This document shows positions 8,229 through 20,062 of a stretch of 64,000 nt of DNA, in pieces. Position 1 is the first letter of the stretch, and each line of letters opens with the position of its first letter. Under the pieces are notes generated by a model. It saw only the letters and a program-made list of their open reading frames with translations. It had not been told where the DNA came from and did no database searches. The position numbers and the translations under genes were made by a program. This DNA is from Cyclaneusma minus (taxonomy: Eukaryota; Ascomycota; Leotiomycetes; Marthamycetales; Marthamycetaceae), in assembly GCA_037179335.1 (NCBI GenBank), contig JAKZHN010000026.1, positions 310,001-374,000 on the forward strand, written 5' to 3'.

Positions 8229-11223
8229 TCATAAGATCGGTCCACGATCCATCGCCGGCGTCAAAGACGGCACATCTTCATCCTCATCATGCCTTCTCAA
8301 CAATCCTCTCTCCTCTTCCCCTCCCTCTTCTCTCGTAACGCCACTCACATAGCCATCCCGCTCAACCACACTGCTTCTCCTCGTCTCTTCGGTCCCATTA
8401 AGCACATACCACATATCTTTCTTCGTCAACAGCCCCTGCAACACGCCCCTGTCACAAAACAACACATATCTCAGTCCCAGTTTTTGGAAATAAGTTGCCG
8501 TCAACTGTAATGTTGATCGCGAAGGAAGTGTGATAGGCGTCTGGTCCATCCACGGCCGCAGATCAAGCGTGCTGGTGGGATCGGCCAGCGGCTGGTGTAT
8601 AAAGAATGCTTCCGTCGACGGCGGCAGCGAGCGCGGTGGCAGTGACGAAGCGCGCAAATTGTACGATAGCTCCGCCCGCGAAATATAACCCAGCAGCACT
8701 GCATCTCGTGGATCCGAGATGACAGGAAATCCGCGGAAGGGGTAAGTTTGGAGCACATTCTTCAACGATTCAATAGTATGGCCGGTAGCAGTGAGCACGG
8801 CGAGATCTTCCACGCGGGTCATGACCTGGCTGACAGGAACGTCGGGAACAGGCCTTTCTTCGCTGTTGTCGAGAATCGGGTATTCATTGAAATGGATCCA
8901 GCTCTCGTAGATGCCGCGCTTGCCAAAGGCGTCGCCAACCCATTTGCTGACCATCACGGCGATCATGATGGGTAGGACGTAGGTTAGAGCGCCGGTTAAC
9001 TCGAACATGATGACGACGATAGAAACGGTCATGCGGGTGACGCCACCGAGGGCTGCTGCGGCGCCGATGATGGCATATGTGCCTGGTGTAATGCAGGGGA
9101 TATCCGGCTCGCAGGACTCAAATGCTATGAAATTTGGGTGGCTGTGAACCCACATTTCCATCAGGATGCCAACAGCACGACCGAAGAGTGCGCCGATGGA
9201 CATAGACGGAAGGATGATACCCGCTGGTATTTGGAGTCCGAATGTTATGCTCGCCAATAGGAATCCTAAGACGGCGGCTAGCATCAGGAGGATGACAGTG
9301 CCTGCCGATTCGGCCCCGGTCTTACAGAGCCCATACTCATCGTCGAGGATCTGAGAACATTCTGCAAAGAGATTGTATACCATCTCGCCGGATTGGGCTC
9401 GCATGTACAAGTTTGGATAGTTTATCAGGGCACTGAGCAGTGCAACAATCGCCACTTGCGTTATTGGACCGGGGAGCCACGAAGCGGCAGATTTTCGCCA
9501 GGAAGCAATTTTCATGTTGAGCATGATGAACAGACCGCCATAGATACCACCGGCAATCCCAAGTAATATGTAAGGAACCAGCTCAAAGTTGTGCCAGCCG
9601 GTGGTATAAGTCACTTGGTAGAGCACGATTTTGCCGGTGCGAAAGGGGTCGAGTGCTTGCAACATTACAGCTGCAGTCATGGCGCAAACAAAAGATTGCC
9701 ACATTGTCTTGTCGGGAAAATAGTACGATAATTGCTGCAGTGTGTTAGTTCTAATTTTATTGTCCAGGCTAAACACAATGAAGGTCATACTTCCAGACTG
9801 AACAATACACCGCCAATTGGGGAGCCAAAGGCGACTGAGATTCCGGCTGCTGCTGCTGCGGATAGAACCTCGCGTTTACGTGCTATACAGTAGTCAGACT
9901 TCAGAACCATGGAGAGAAAGGGACGCTAGACTAACCCTCGTTATGATTGATATTACTGAAAAGTTTCGTGAACAAATTTGCACAGCAACATGCCACATGT
10001 ACAAGAGGGCCTTCCTTGCCTAACCACATACCCGATGCCACGGCCAGACACTATTTCGGTCAGTCGAAATGTTTATAGAAAGTGGAGAAAATACGAAAGC
10101 CGACTTACCAGACCAAGAGACTTGATCACCAGTGTCCAAGTTCCCATAAAACGCCTAATCACGAATCCGCCCAAAACTGTCTTGATCTCGGGTATACCGC
10201 TATGCTTCGCATAAATCGCAAATTCTTTCACTAAAACAGCTGCACATACAGCAAAAATGACCTACTGGTCGGTCAGCAAGGCCGTAGCTTCTAGCAAGTG
10301 CAAGAAATAAATCCACAGGAGACAACCGCAATAAAGCACAGGAACACACTCACAGAAAACGAAATGAAGAATATGTACTCCATAATATACGAGCCAGCAG
10401 CATTTGTTATGTGCAACGCATCACTCCACCGTACCCAGTCGCTACATTGCGACCATTCTTCATAAGCCCAGCAGCAAAAGTACTTATTCAAGTAGAATCT
10501 CCCACCATCCACTCCAGCCGAGCAATATCCCGATTTTATATCTCCTAGCCAGTCGCCAGCAACCGAAATGCCCGCAGCAACGATTCCAGATGCCAATCCG
10601 GTAAGTATAAGGATGATCCAAATCTGACTGGCATCGAGTAGTCTGATGACGTGGCCTACCAGCCCGCTTGCGCCGGAGTAGAGAGCTCGGAGACGCTGTC
10701 GTTCCTTGGTATATTCAAAGATCCAGTCGATGGCTGTGAGGTCGTCGTAGCCCACTCGCCTGCCTGGCCCCTCACTGTACCAATCCATCGAGGTGCCGTC
10801 TTTGGCGTTGATTTGGTAGTTCTGATCATTTCCAGCGGCCGCCTGTCCATTTGTGCTACCATTGTTGATTCCATGGCTTTCGCCCGCTCCCGAAGACGCC
10901 GTGTTTCTCCGCAAGCGATTCGAGCCTGCTAGCCCAGCGCCTGGAGTAGATGACTGGGAAGTCTGCCGGCCTCCGGCGAGAGAGGAGAGGAAGCTGGGGA
11001 GGGCGGAAGCCTTCTGTTTGCGCTTGAAGGACAGTATGTCTTGTGGGTCATTTTGTTCTAATGGATCCTCGGATAGTAAAGAGTGCTCCTGGTCTTCCTC
11101 GAAGCCATCTGCATACGGCGTCTTGCTGCTGCTTGCGGGGGTTGGATTCGCGGGACTGCGGGAAGAGGAGGAGTTCGAGCCAGTAGTCGGGGTATCGAGG
11201 TGGCCTGTTGAAGAGCTGGCCAT
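8229..11223 (-). CDS. GEF1: CLC-family chloride transporter with two CBS domains (Gef1/ClC-3/5 type)
   Basis: Moves chloride across Golgi, endosomal or vacuolar membranes, supporting acidification and copper or iron handling in yeast Gef1. Exons on the - strand: 11223-10354, 10261-10109, 10050-9936, 9882-9791, 9734-8229, giving about 911 residues. The Ser-rich cytosolic N-terminus is followed by the CLC membrane core. Signature motifs are HSGIPEIK (310-317), GKEGPLVHVACC (352-363, gating Glu354) and GSPIGGVLFSLE (399-410), then two C-terminal CBS domains (VSQVMTRVEDLAVL and the segment around LPSRSTLQL). The residue after FSLE is Gln411, where ClC-5 and Gef1 have the proton glutamate. The gene is divergent from the neurochondrin-family gene, with starts 289 bases apart. 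Confidence 0.93.
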
Positions 11224-11512
11224 GGCTGCGGGAATGGCTATGGCGGGAGGCGCATGGCTTGTGAGAAGGATATAGAGATTGACGGAGTTGTAAGCTCTTA
11301 GATGATTACAAGTACTCTACGTGTCCAGCTGTCAAGAGGCTGAAGCTCAATCATGCATGCGGAATCAGCAGCCGGCAGCTTTTCCCGACGTTCCACCAAC
11401 CATCGTCAAGACTTGCCGCTTTATGCTCGACTTTGGTAGAAGAATATCTTCAATGTCTTCACCCACCCCATGATATCTGCATCTGAGACCATTCCCATCT
11501 TCATACAGAAAA

Positions 11513-13592
11513 ATGAACGGCAAAGGGTCTGAGCCTGACCGGGTCGCCCGCCAGAAGATCTTGGATCTCCTGAAGGAGAAAAGCGACACCTCCCGATTCG
11601 TGGCCCTGGCTCTTCTCAAGTCCGTCCTCGAAACGCAAGCCTCGAAAACCAGCAAGTCTGAGGACCAGGACTCTGAAGGTCTCGTTGAAATATGGAGAGC
11701 TATCTCCCCGACCTTCCTAGACCGTTTGCTGAAGGCTCGCACAAGCCAGACCATCCAGAGAAGTGAGGCGAATGACATGGTGGACATAGCTGTGGCCGTG
11801 ATCCACGCCTTCGTGCTTCAAATTCCGGATTCCATTCGGAACGATGAGAAGTTGTATGGTCGTGCAAAGGTCTTGATCGATGCTCTAGTTGACAGGTGTG
11901 TCTTCTGCCCAATCCACGGAATTATGTGACTAATCGTTGTTTAGTTCCCCTGAAACGTCCACCAACATTTTACAGATACTAATGACAGTAAGCAGTACTA
12001 CTGCTGGCGCCCAGGAGGTCCTCAAGATAAACGATCTTTCTGCTGTCATCGAGATTGCTCCACAGCATCCCGAAGCTCTGGAAGTTCTTTCCTACACGTG
12101 GTGCAACGCTTCTACTTCTCCTGAGCAAGTTACACATGTCCAAGAGAGCATCGACATCACCGTGGCTTATCTCCTAAGACTTTTCAGAAGGTCTTTCAAA
12201 GACACTAATCCAGTGCATCTTCTTTCTAGTCTTGGCTACACTTTCGAAAGACTGCCTCGCGATGCTCTGCCCGCGGATCCCAAATGGCTCAGTCAACTTA
12301 TAGCTCTAATCAGAGAAGCGGTTCTGCAAAAGCCATCTCCAGCCAGCCGCAGTGCCTACACATCTCTCGCCGCCTCACTCCTGCAATTGTATCCCAAAAA
12401 GGCCGCCGAACGTCTCTTCAGCCGCCCTAGCTCGTCTGAAGCCGGAGCAAAAGACGACAAGCCCTTCGCTTACCTCTTCGTTAACCTTGTCCTCATCGAC
12501 ATCAAATCCAGTTTCCCCTCATTAATCTCATCCCTCAACACGCTCGAATATAGTTCAACATCCACCCGTCTAGCTTCTGCGTTCGATATTTGCTCGTCTT
12601 TTATCAGCTTCCTCCTATCTGCCCTCGACGACGAAGACGAGGACGACACAGATGCCCCTTTACTGTCCCCCGACCACCTCCTCCGCATCCGCGCCAGCAT
12701 CGCCGAAACTCTCTCTCTCTCCATAGAGTTCCTTCGCGACCGCTATGATGCTTCCACCGCCGGCGCCCCTCTTCTCGATGCTACCGCACGCTCACAAACC
12801 ACCCCCTCTAGCCTCGGCATCGAGCGCCTGACCCTAGCCTGGGAATCTGCCTTCTCCGCTACTACCCTCCCAAACGAACCCCTCATCCTCGCTGCCCTAC
12901 GCACCCTTTCCCTCTGGCTCAAAGAAGACTCCAACTCCACTCTCCGCAAAGAAGCCACTGGTCTTCTTGACCTCTTTATCGAGCTCTATCTCAAAAGCAT
13001 CGAAATTTACAATACTAGTAATAACGAAAGCAAGAAAAATGAGCAGAGCCTTGATTTCCGCTTGCCGATTCTGACAGCACTTGAAGCTCTGCTGAGTGCG
13101 CGCGATGAAGACGATGCAGACACCGATGCGGTAGAGCGCTTTCTCGAGCTTAACGGCTGGGAGGCGCTCGCCGCTGATGTTAAGCATATAGCGAATCTAA
13201 GTCAGCACAGCGACCACGAGCTGACGCGGGGCATCGACTGTATCCGGGTTCTCCTCGCCGTAGTCGATTCCGAAGCCATCACACCACCACCAGAGTCCTG
13301 GATAGAAATGGTCAAGTTGGCGGCGGGTTTGAAGCTGCAAGACAGTAATAGCTCGAGTGAAAAGGGGGCGTTCTTGTCGTGGGTCTATCTCTCGGAGTTT
13401 CAAGTTGCGGTGCTGCAGCTTGCTGCGGCGTTACTGGGCAAGTGTGCACCGAGTAAGGTGAAAGGATTGGGCAGAGATGTTGGGGCGGTGGTGGGCTTTG
13501 CGAGGCAGATGGAGAGATCGCTGGAGGATGTGGACGAGGGTTTGAGAGAAGAGGCGCTGGAGGTTATTAGGGCGCTGGAGGAGATGCGGTGA
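11513..13592 (+). CDS. neurochondrin-family protein
   Basis: Exons 11513-11895 and 11945-13592 (49-nt intron) give 676 residues. The protein is almost wholly helical in character, with alternating Leu/Ala-rich amphipathic segments typical of HEAT/ARM-like solenoids, and has no signal peptide or membrane segment. The opening (KILDLLKEKSDTSRFVAL then a WRAISPTFLDRLL segment) and the repeated helix pattern match fungal neurochondrin-family proteins as I know them. Neurochondrin itself is a cytosolic neuronal protein; the fungal role is not established. The divergent CLC gene shares its promoter region. An alternative is another HEAT-repeat family. Confidence 0.8.
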
Positions 13593-14746
13593 TCGGCAGC
13601 CCTGGAAATTAGAGGCGGCTCATGGAAATATAGGGTCGCTGTAAATGATCCCAATCAGCGGGACAAGATTTCATACAAGTTCACGATAAACGGGACAATG
13701 ACGGTGAATTGTTCATGACAGGACAGCTTTTTCACTACCCTTTTTCAGACTTCCAGTGACCAATTGGAACGCCAGCTCTCAATTTAAAAACTTTAAATTG
13801 ACATCCTTTTGACAAGTCGGGCTAATTACGTTCATAGGCCATTTAATTGCAACCACACAAACTATCCGAAGAGAAAAAAAACCAGGACAACTTTAGTCTT
13901 TCGCAATCGAACCTAAAGGCCAGAGGGCAGTCGGACTTCATCGAGCGGACCCGGAGCCCCCCTCCGCATCGCCAACTACCGTCTCATCCCGATCGAAAGA
14001 TCGCGCCTTTCAGCTTGTGAATTACTGGTCCGGACATGCAGTCCGCAGCTTTTCCGACGTGCAACAAACTGGATTTCAGAAGACAAAAGACATAGTCAAA
14101 GGTCGGCGGGATCTGCGGATGAGAAGGAAGTGGTTAGCCGGCCGCACCGGTCCCGTGGCTTTGCCCATGGGGAGGGGTGAAGAGAGTCTCTCAAAACAGC
14201 CGGGTCCCGAAGGACGGAATTGATTATTCCTATTCAGTACATATACCATTCCCCTTCTGCCTTGCACCGTCAGTGCACTCTCAAGGGGGCTGTGTGGAAG
14301 ACTGGAGACTGCGGACCCGGATATGCGGATACGTGACTCGGAATTGGCGCATGGTCTGTTAGAGTTAGTATGTACCTAGTGGAACGAGAATTCCATAATA
14401 TGGAGATTGGATATCAGGACGGGGTCACGGGATCTGTGAGACTGCATGGTAAGATGTCGGGGCTTGCAGGGTCTTTATTTCGGTACGTACCATTCCAGGT
14501 TTCTAAGAATTGATTGTATCATAAAGCCGCAAGCTGACGCCCTCAAGCAAATGCAATGGATTCGACAAGCGTATTAAAATTTCACACGGTGCCTTTTCAG
14601 GTGATTAGTATTACTGCCCTTCATAGAACCGCGAACTTAGGGTTGCCCATGAGACTAGCCCCCTGATCTGCTCTATGTACAACCACCCCCTTTTTGCAAC
14701 GCCATTACATCCCAGACCCTAACGTCCGCTCCCTCGACATCACAAT
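13593..14746. other. intergenic region between converging genes, no gene seen
   Basis: About 1.15 kb between the 3' ends of the neurochondrin-family gene and PIC2. Short AT-rich and GC-rich stretches alternate, and no conserved coding sequence, tRNA or repeat array was recognised. Confidence 0.4.
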
Positions 14747-15874
14747 CTAATGACCACCAGTAGTAGGCAATCCCAGGCCCACCTTAAACGAATCATAAAT
14801 AAGCCACTGGAACGCCGTCAGCGTACCGATCATCAGAATCCTAACCGGCAGCCCGTTCCACAATCCCTTGAACCCGATGTTCCCATAAATCCTCGACATC
14901 GCCGCAAGCGCCGCCTCGCCCGCTTTGCGATCTGCGTTCAACTTGGATACCATGACATCAGCCGGGTGAGAGATGACGGCGCAGCCAATACCGGCAATGT
15001 AGCCACCGAGGAAGGAGACTCCGGTTTGCTGCAGGCCACTGTAGGAGGATTTTGGCTTGCCGAGGTATGCGTAGATTTGCTCGACAGTCTTTTCGAATGT
15101 TGCGAATTTTACCATCGTGTAGGGAATTTGGCGCGCCCAGAGGGGATAGAGACCTTTGTAGAGGCTTGTAGGATGTTAGCTTCTATTCGAGTCAAGTCGT
15201 AGTTCACAAGACACAGCGAAGATGACTGATCCATGGGAGTAATACGAAAGAGGAACATACCCGCCATAGCCCTCTTTGCTGACCACCTTGCCCCATCCCT
15301 CTTTCAGAGTGTGCGCAAAAGGTGGGACCGTTGTCTGCATCCTGACCTTAAGCGCCTCGAATGGACAAAGGGCCATATCCGCTATGAATTCGGCGCTCGC
15401 ACTCGCTCCTAGGTATACCACTGTCTTGTTCGCGTTCGGGAACATCTTATCGCCATAGAGGTACTTGAAGACTTCGTAGAAACCGTATTTTCCTCCACCT
15501 TGAAAACAGTAACCCACGAAGGTGGGAGACCAACCTGTCAAGACACCGCGGAGGCCTTCAGCACGGTAGATGGTCTTCCAAGCCCCGATGTTGGATTTGT
15601 AAAGGGATGAGTCGACTTGACGGCGGCATTTTACGAGATCCTGTGAAATCCCGTTAGTAGAGGTTGTTGAAAAAGCTCAAGGCATACGTGCTAAAGGTGT
15701 GACGCTAGCATGAGTTGGACCGCAAGCTATAAAAGATGTATCATTAGCTGATGATTGAGAATGAGAGTGTTGATAGTTCATACCGATGATGCCTCCGAGT
15801 CCACAGGCGGCGAAGTACTTCCCGCTGTACAACTCAATCTTAGGCTTCGGTAACGATTTCTCGAGAGTAGACAT
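14747..15874 (-). CDS. PIC2: mitochondrial phosphate/copper carrier, Pic2-like
   Basis: Imports phosphate (and copper, for yeast Pic2) across the inner mitochondrial membrane. Exons on the - strand: 15874-15784, 15726-15692, 15640-15261, 15164-14747, giving 307 residues, close to yeast Pic2 (300). Mitochondrial carrier motifs of the Px[DE]xx[KR] type appear as PLDLVKCR, PFEALKVR and HPADVMVSK, with YGGLYKGLYPLWARQIPYT between the second and third. The ending LWNGLPVRILMIGTLTAFQW and GLPTTG is nearly identical to Pic2 rather than Mir1. The second intron (15691-15641) must start GCACGT to keep PLDLVKCRRQ in frame, so it is a GC-AG intron. Confidence 0.95.
15641..15691 (-). other. GC-AG intron in PIC2
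   Basis: A 51-nt intron read on the - strand from 15691. It starts GCACGT and ends CACAG. The GT seen 4 nt downstream (GTATGC) would leave an extra GCAC and break the frame before the conserved DLVKCRRQ segment, so the GC donor is the consistent choice. GTACGT is a common fungal donor, and this is its GC variant. Confidence 0.75.
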
Positions 15875-17826
15875 GATGGATATTGCTTCGCAAAACCGAT
15901 GGAAGATTTCGGGGATTTATTTCGTGGATTTTGGAGTTCAATCCGTCTCAAGGAGTCGTCAGTCGTGGTGAGGTCAAGGGTGAAGATACATGTAACGGCG
16001 GAGAGAGCACGCGATAGCAGATGCAGACTGCTTATCCACGAGCTGCGGAAACACCAGTCGCTCGAAATCAAAAACGAAAAGTGACAATTTGTGGAGGGGA
16101 GAGTCTTTGTGTCTGAGAGCAACACTGCGGTTTATAAAATTGGTGAGAAAGGGGGAACAATGGCTCTTACGTAGCTCGATTGCTTTCAAGGTGCTTACAT
16201 GCGCGTAGGCCGGCTGCACGCGCGGTATTTGCAGCTACGTCATGCCAGCGTGCTCGAGCGCTCCCGAGCCGGCCGAAGCTTAGTGCCTCATGTCAGAGTT
16301 CAAAAAGAGCTCCACTGCCACGCTTAGATCGGCACCGCGGGATGGACTTGCCGTTTGAAATCTCTTGGCGAGTCCATTAAGTTATACATGTATGTACCTA
16401 GGTAGGTTACACCGCTGGGGCTCGTCGCCCGAAAACTTCCTGGCTCACTTGGATCTCTGTTAGCCGATGGATAACCCACCGCAAGAGACCTCTCCGTAAT
16501 TAGACCCAACCAGAAATATGTTAGTTTGCCTGCTACCTTAATCTTTACCCGTTTAAGTGATCACTTTCGTTCCCCAACTGATACCAACACTTGGATTTCT
16601 CAACCTTCCGCGGCTCCATTTTCAGCAGTGTGTCGGGTATCTCACCGTCTAACTTTACGAGACCGGCTTGTAAAATAAGAACAGTACATGAGCTCCGTGA
16701 CACTTTCGCTTAGATACCGTTCAACCTAGGTAATGAATGACATTGCGACTTTGGGCCGGCTCTGGATGCTTGTTTCTAGAAACCTTTCTAATCTGCTCGG
16801 TTGGTTTTACTTGCTTTACTCTTTACTAGCCGGGATCATCTACTTCTGGTTATTTTACTACTTTCTGGTTATAGCTTTCATCATCTTTATATATTTCTGT
16901 TCTGGGTCAGCTGCTGGTGCCTTGAGTGTATGCATTCGTAATATTATCTCTCGTTTCCAGATACTCTTCTCATCTCTAGACTCTAGTGTCCTTATTCATG
17001 CCATTTCTAGATACTTTCCTATTCTTCCAAGGGTGTGCTAAAAGCCTAGGTAAATATGAACATCTCATCTAGAGTTTTTGTATTCCATATGCTAAATGAA
17101 ACAAGGCTTAGCAAATGGAGTTTGGAACTTCCAGATGGGTTTCAGCTTACCTACTACTTCTTTTGAGAGTGGAGCATTTACATCTGGACCGTTTAGAAGT
17201 GGCACGATCTAGCACGTTGCAACGGTCGACTCGGGTCGACACAAATGCTTTATCTCCTGCTATCCCCATAGAAGCCGGCCCCAAGGCGCTGGGGAATAAG
17301 ATCATTTGTATCGTCCATCGGGTCTCTCACTGTGTCGTCTCTCAATCTCATTTCATCGTCTCTCGTTGTATCGCCCGTCAAGGCAAAGGTTACTAAATGG
17401 TCCATCTTCAATGTTCTCAATCGAAGATTCACAACCTAAGGGGCACTGCTTTACTCATCCGATATCGATTCTGCATTTCCTATGAAATTAACGCCAACAG
17501 TCTCCTACTAGTACTCATGCACATTTGGTAGCTTGTCTCTTCAAATCTTGACACAATGCTTCCGATGACTCGGGGAAGTACAAACCGGACTCCCTGGACG
17601 ACTCAAACCTTTGCGAGATGTCTCGACCATAAAGCGTGGTGTCACAGGAAGCCATAAATATGTTCAACTCCAAGCAATGATACGCAGGAGAACTGGTATA
17701 AGGAGAAACAAATAGTGCAACCGAGTTCTTTGCAAATCGCCGTCTATGGTATTGTACACTTCTGCACTAGAACCCTTCCCTTTCCCCTAAACCAGCTGCC
17801 AGCTCCGTCGCCGCCCAGTCTCTAGT
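15875..17826. other. long intergenic region upstream of PIC2, no gene seen
   Basis: Almost 2 kb between the PIC2 start and the 3' end of the PDH E1 alpha gene. Only short, poorly conserved open frames occur, including a hydrophobic one at 16733-17041 that looks like AT/CT-rich composition. Several CCTAGGTA-like strings lie at 16390-16410 and 16725. No RNA gene or repeat array recognised. Confidence 0.4.
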
Positions 17827-19301
17827 TTAGTAGTAGTAATTCTCATCGGGCGTCCGTCCCCTCATGAACTGTGGCTCACTGCCTCTGACATAGATATCCT
17901 CGTACAGGATCTTAGGCGTCGCCTCCGGAGCCGCCATCTTCTCCGCCTCAGCAACTTCAGCATCGACATTGCTGCGGGCTTTCTTGTCGATAGCCTTCAG
18001 CTCGTCCTCGGTCGTCACCTCCCAGTCAAGCAGCTTCTGCTTCAGGCCTGCGATCGGGTCTTGGGTCGAGCGCATGCGCTGGATCTCTTCGCGCGTGCGG
18101 TAGGTGGTACCGGGGTCGGACATAGAGTGGCCACCGTAGCGGTAGGTTACGTATTCCAGGACGAGAGGACCGTTGCCAGCGACCGAGTAGGCTTTGCCGT
18201 GGGCGACGGCGGCCTTGACAGCAAGGACGTCCATACCGTTGACCTTGAGACCAGGGATGTATTGACCACGCTTGTAGTAGTCGGTGAGCGCCGAAGAGCG
18301 GTTGGCCGCGGTACCCATTCCGTATTTGTTGTCTAGAGTCCGAGGTTAGCAAGTCATCCCCAACCGATGTCCCAGCGCGAGGATCTCTCAAAGGACATTT
18401 CCGGCAGACAGAAACATACTTTCACAACCGAAAAGGACAGGCAGGTTCCACAGCTTGGCCATGTTGAAAGCCTCAAAGACTTGACCCTGGTTGCTAGCAC
18501 CGTCACCGTACAAAGCAACGTTGATGTTCTTGCGTCCTTCGTACTGGTGAGCAAAGGCTAGACCGGCGCCAACGGGAACCTGAGCGCCGACAATACCGTT
18601 GCCGCCATAGAAGCCCTTGGTGAACATGTGCATAGAGCCGCCCTTTCCGTAAGCAATACCCTCGCGACGACCCAGAAGCTCTCCGATAATCGACTTAACG
18701 GAAGCACCGCGCATCATGGCGAAACCGTGGCATCGGTAGGCGGTGATAACATCGTCTTCCTTGGTGATGGCGTGCTCGATACCGACAGCGACGGCTTCTT
18801 GTCCGGTAGAAAGATGGCAGAAACCTCGGATCTTCTTCTCCTTGTAGAGTCTGTCTGCGGCCATTTCCATACGTCTGGTCAAAGAGCGCAAAGCGTAAGC
18901 AGGAGGTTCGCATGGGCATGACCGGCACGAGCAGGGTTCACAAGAGGAAATCATACCTCATGGAAACCATGTCATAGTACATCTGCTTCAGCTCCTTCTT
19001 GGTGGTGTCGAGGGTGTACGAAGGCGGGTCGAGCTCATAAGTCTCGAAGCTCTCGTCGGAGAGTTGGACCTGGAAGGGCTTGTCGTCTTCCTGATGGCAT
19101 GTTTAGCATCGCGATCTCCAAGTCCCCGATCTGCAGAAATCGCACCTCTGGAACAGCATCTTTGTCGGCATGTGCGGAAGCGGCGTCTGTGGTAACAGAT
19201 CTGCGACTGGCGAGGCCATTCTTCATCAAGGAGGAGCTTGGGGCAAAGGCAGACTGGCGAGCCAGAGCCGACCGACTCGTCCTCAGCGCACGCGAAAACA
19301 T
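17827..19301 (-). CDS. PDA1: pyruvate dehydrogenase E1 component alpha subunit, mitochondrial
   Basis: The alpha chain of the thiamine-diphosphate-dependent E1 enzyme of the pyruvate dehydrogenase complex in the mitochondrial matrix. Exons on the - strand: 19301-19146, 19090-18957, 18874-18420, 18332-17827, giving 416 residues. The N-terminus is rich in Arg, Ser and Ala and lacks acidic residues (MFSRALRTSRSALARQ), fitting a matrix presequence. The ThDP motif runs from YGDGASNQGQ to CENNKYGMGT. The regulatory phosphorylation loop YGGHSMSDPGTTYRTREEI is present. KGGSMHMF and the C-terminal EDIYVRG segment also match the family. All four exons splice in frame with GT-AG introns of 55 to 87 nt. 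Confidence 0.97.
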
Positions 19302-20062
19302 GGTGGTGTCGGATCGTAGGGAGGAGGTAGTGGGGTGTAGGCGGGCTAGTTGAAGCTCACGAAGCTGTCAGATTTGTCGAGAGCCTCCGGAATAATTTGT
19401 TGGGCGCCGGCGACCGGTCGAAGTATGGCCACGGGAAGACCCGAACGGCGCGGCGCCACAAATTTGAGGCACCTCGCATCAACATGTACATGTACAACCC
19501 GATCATGTCGATGAACGACACATTCTCGCAGTGACATTCCTGACTTCTTATACATGTACGGCCATTCTGGTCCTGCTAATAATAGGAATAGTCAAGAAGA
19601 AAAATGCCAACAGACAGCAGTTCTACTCGCACCAATATTCTTCGTCTCTGTTATATCTTCAGCATTTCAAGTAATTGTAATTGCACAGCCAGGGCTCCTA
19701 AAAAGCATAACTCGTTGCTTCAATGCGTTCTACATGCCTGCCTCCTTGTCGATGCCCTGATTGCTCCGGTGATACATCTTGTGCATATCCCAAATGAACT
19801 AAGACAAAGTTATTCCGAGCCCCATGCCATCCCATTACCCCGATTACCATGCAAAACCCGCGTGTAGCACCGAGTGCGCCGTATATGCATCTACCGCATG
19901 TCCAGTCTATTTGGGCCAGGAAACTAAAAGAAAAAGAACGACCTGTCCGGTCCCCGTGTTAATGGTTGTTGTATGTGACGGCCGGCATTCTCGCCGATAT
20001 ATACTGCGAGAGCCGGGTGATAGCAATATTTGTTATGTGGTTCTTGCGCCTTTGATGCCTCA
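19302..20062. other. intergenic region between PDA1 and the F-box gene, no gene seen
   Basis: About 760 bases containing the PDA1 promoter and the 3' region of the F-box WD40 gene. No further coding region supported. Confidence 0.4.

Noticed and set aside
16733..17041. 102-codon hydrophobic open frame on +
   Set aside because: The hydrophobicity comes from a TTTACT-rich stretch. No conserved motif and no splice partners are seen, and the frame is isolated in a long gene-free region.
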